Shown: positions 6,359 to 6,927 of the stretch, one piece after another
How the letters are laid out: each line of letters begins with the position of its first letter
Numbering within the stretch: position 1 is the first letter of the stretch
NCBI GenBank assembly: GCA_030618475.1
Contig: JAUXDG010000151.1
Span: forward strand, 1-6,927
Source: Gammaproteobacteria bacterium
Lineage (GTDB): Bacteria > Pseudomonadota > Gammaproteobacteria > DSM-19610
DNA length: 6,927 bases
Direction: 5' to 3'
Made by a program: the position numbers and the translations under genes
Notes under the pieces: generated by a model
Databases searched by the model: none
What the model was told of the DNA's origin: nothing
What the model saw: only the letters and a program-made list of their open reading frames with translations

Positions 6359-6927
6359 TGTCGCGCATTTTGCCTATGCACAGGCGCGCCTGCAGGCACG
6401 CCACGGACAGCGCGCCGATGAACAGGTGTGGCGGCGATTGCACAGCACCGGTGATCTGTCCAACTACCTGCAGATGGCACGGCAAACGGTTCTGCGCCCC
6501 TGGGTAATCGGTATAGATACCAGTCAAAGCAGTCATGACATCGAGTTTTCTCTGCGCCGCCAGTTTTGTCGTTATGTCGATGATGTCTCTCACTGGTTAC
6601 CGGCTGACTGGCGGGCTGCGCTCCAGGCACTGAAACGTTTACCGGACCTGCCGGCCCTGCAGCATCTGTTGAGCGGTGCAAGCGTGCCGGCATGGATGCT
6701 GGATGATCCCGAGTTGCGTCATTTTGCCAGTGAGAGTGTCAGGCTGCGCATGGAAGCGATACAGGCTTCAGAGTATGGCTATCTGGTTCCGGCATGGCAG
6801 CGAGGGGAAACCCTGTATGGCGCCTGGTATGGCCACTGGCAGCATCAGTGGCCGGGTCCGGCCCGGCTTGAGGTGTCCATGTCACAGCTGGGCCGGCTGC
6901 TGTTGCAGCACATTCGGTCCCAGGACT
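6351..6927 (+). CDS. probable V-type ATPase subunit C/d (AC39-like), 3' end beyond the window
   Basis: 192 complete codons from a GTG at 6351, open to the right edge. A purine-rich ribosome site (GAGAG, 6336-6340) precedes the GTG, which overlaps the preceding stop (TAA 6356-6358). The N-terminus (FAYAQARLQARHG, then a DLSNYLQMAR segment) and the later helical segments with an Ile-Glu pair (DIEFSLRRQF) and a DLPALQHLL motif resemble the start and repeat pattern of V/A-type ATPase subunit C/d, which links the central stalk to the membrane ring. It is Trp-rich (ten or more in 192 residues), soluble and all-helical in appearance. The assignment is from family resemblance plus position after a G-like gene; the sequence is divergent and the C-terminus is unseen. 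If correct, subunits I, K, E, A, B and D should follow. Confidence 0.6.
   Translation, partial: MNNVAHFAYAQARLQARHGQRADEQVWRRLHSTGDLSNYLQMARQTVLRPWVIGIDTSQSSHDIEFSLRRQFCRYVDDVSHWLPADWRAALQALKRLPDLPALQHLLSGASVPAWMLDDPELRHFASESVRLRMEAIQASEYGYLVPAWQRGETLYGAWYGHWQHQWPGPARLEVSMSQLGRLLLQHIRSQD

Noticed and set aside
6358..6516. ATG at 6358 overlapping the previous stop as the start of the last gene
   Set aside because: That frame stops at about 6504 after roughly 48 codons with no family resemblance; the GTG frame at 6351 stays open to the window end.

Overview
The window looks like a chromosomal piece of a gammaproteobacterium. GC is moderate by eye (not computed). The Pseudomonas-type RssB/RssC pair and the style of the multi-PAS sensor kinase also point to that class. 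Genes that look like the start of a bacterial V/A-type ATPase operon suggest one of the environmental lineages (sulfur, methane or nitrogen oxidisers) that carry such an enzyme, but the genus cannot be told. All genes are on the + strand.

Layout: 1-102 holds the end of a 42-bp tandem repeat array that runs off the left edge. About 165 bases without a confident gene follow, with a possible weak promoter. 270-4061 encodes a large membrane-bound sensor histidine kinase: periplasmic sensor, GAF, four PAS domains, transmitter. A 162-base gap (4062-4223) contains a perfect -10 hexamer and a striking 20-bp inverted repeat whose right arm covers the ribosome-binding region and start codon of the next gene. 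4224-5414 is an RssB-type response regulator (receiver plus PP2C/SpoIIE phosphatase). It overlaps by 8 bases an RssC-type STAS protein (5407-5901). After 70 bases come a short coiled-coil protein resembling V-ATPase subunit G/H (5972-6358) and, overlapping by 8 bases, a GTG-started protein resembling V-ATPase subunit C/d (6351 to the right edge, incomplete).

Inferred logic: the kinase senses a periplasmic and/or cytoplasmic signal and phosphorylates the RssB receiver. This controls the PP2C domain, which would dephosphorylate a serine of the RssC STAS protein and so switch its binding partner. The kinase that phosphorylates RssC and the final target (an anti-sigma factor or other) are not in the window. 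The same-strand placement of this switch directly before ATPase-like genes suggests, but does not prove, that it governs expression or activity of the rotary ATPase.
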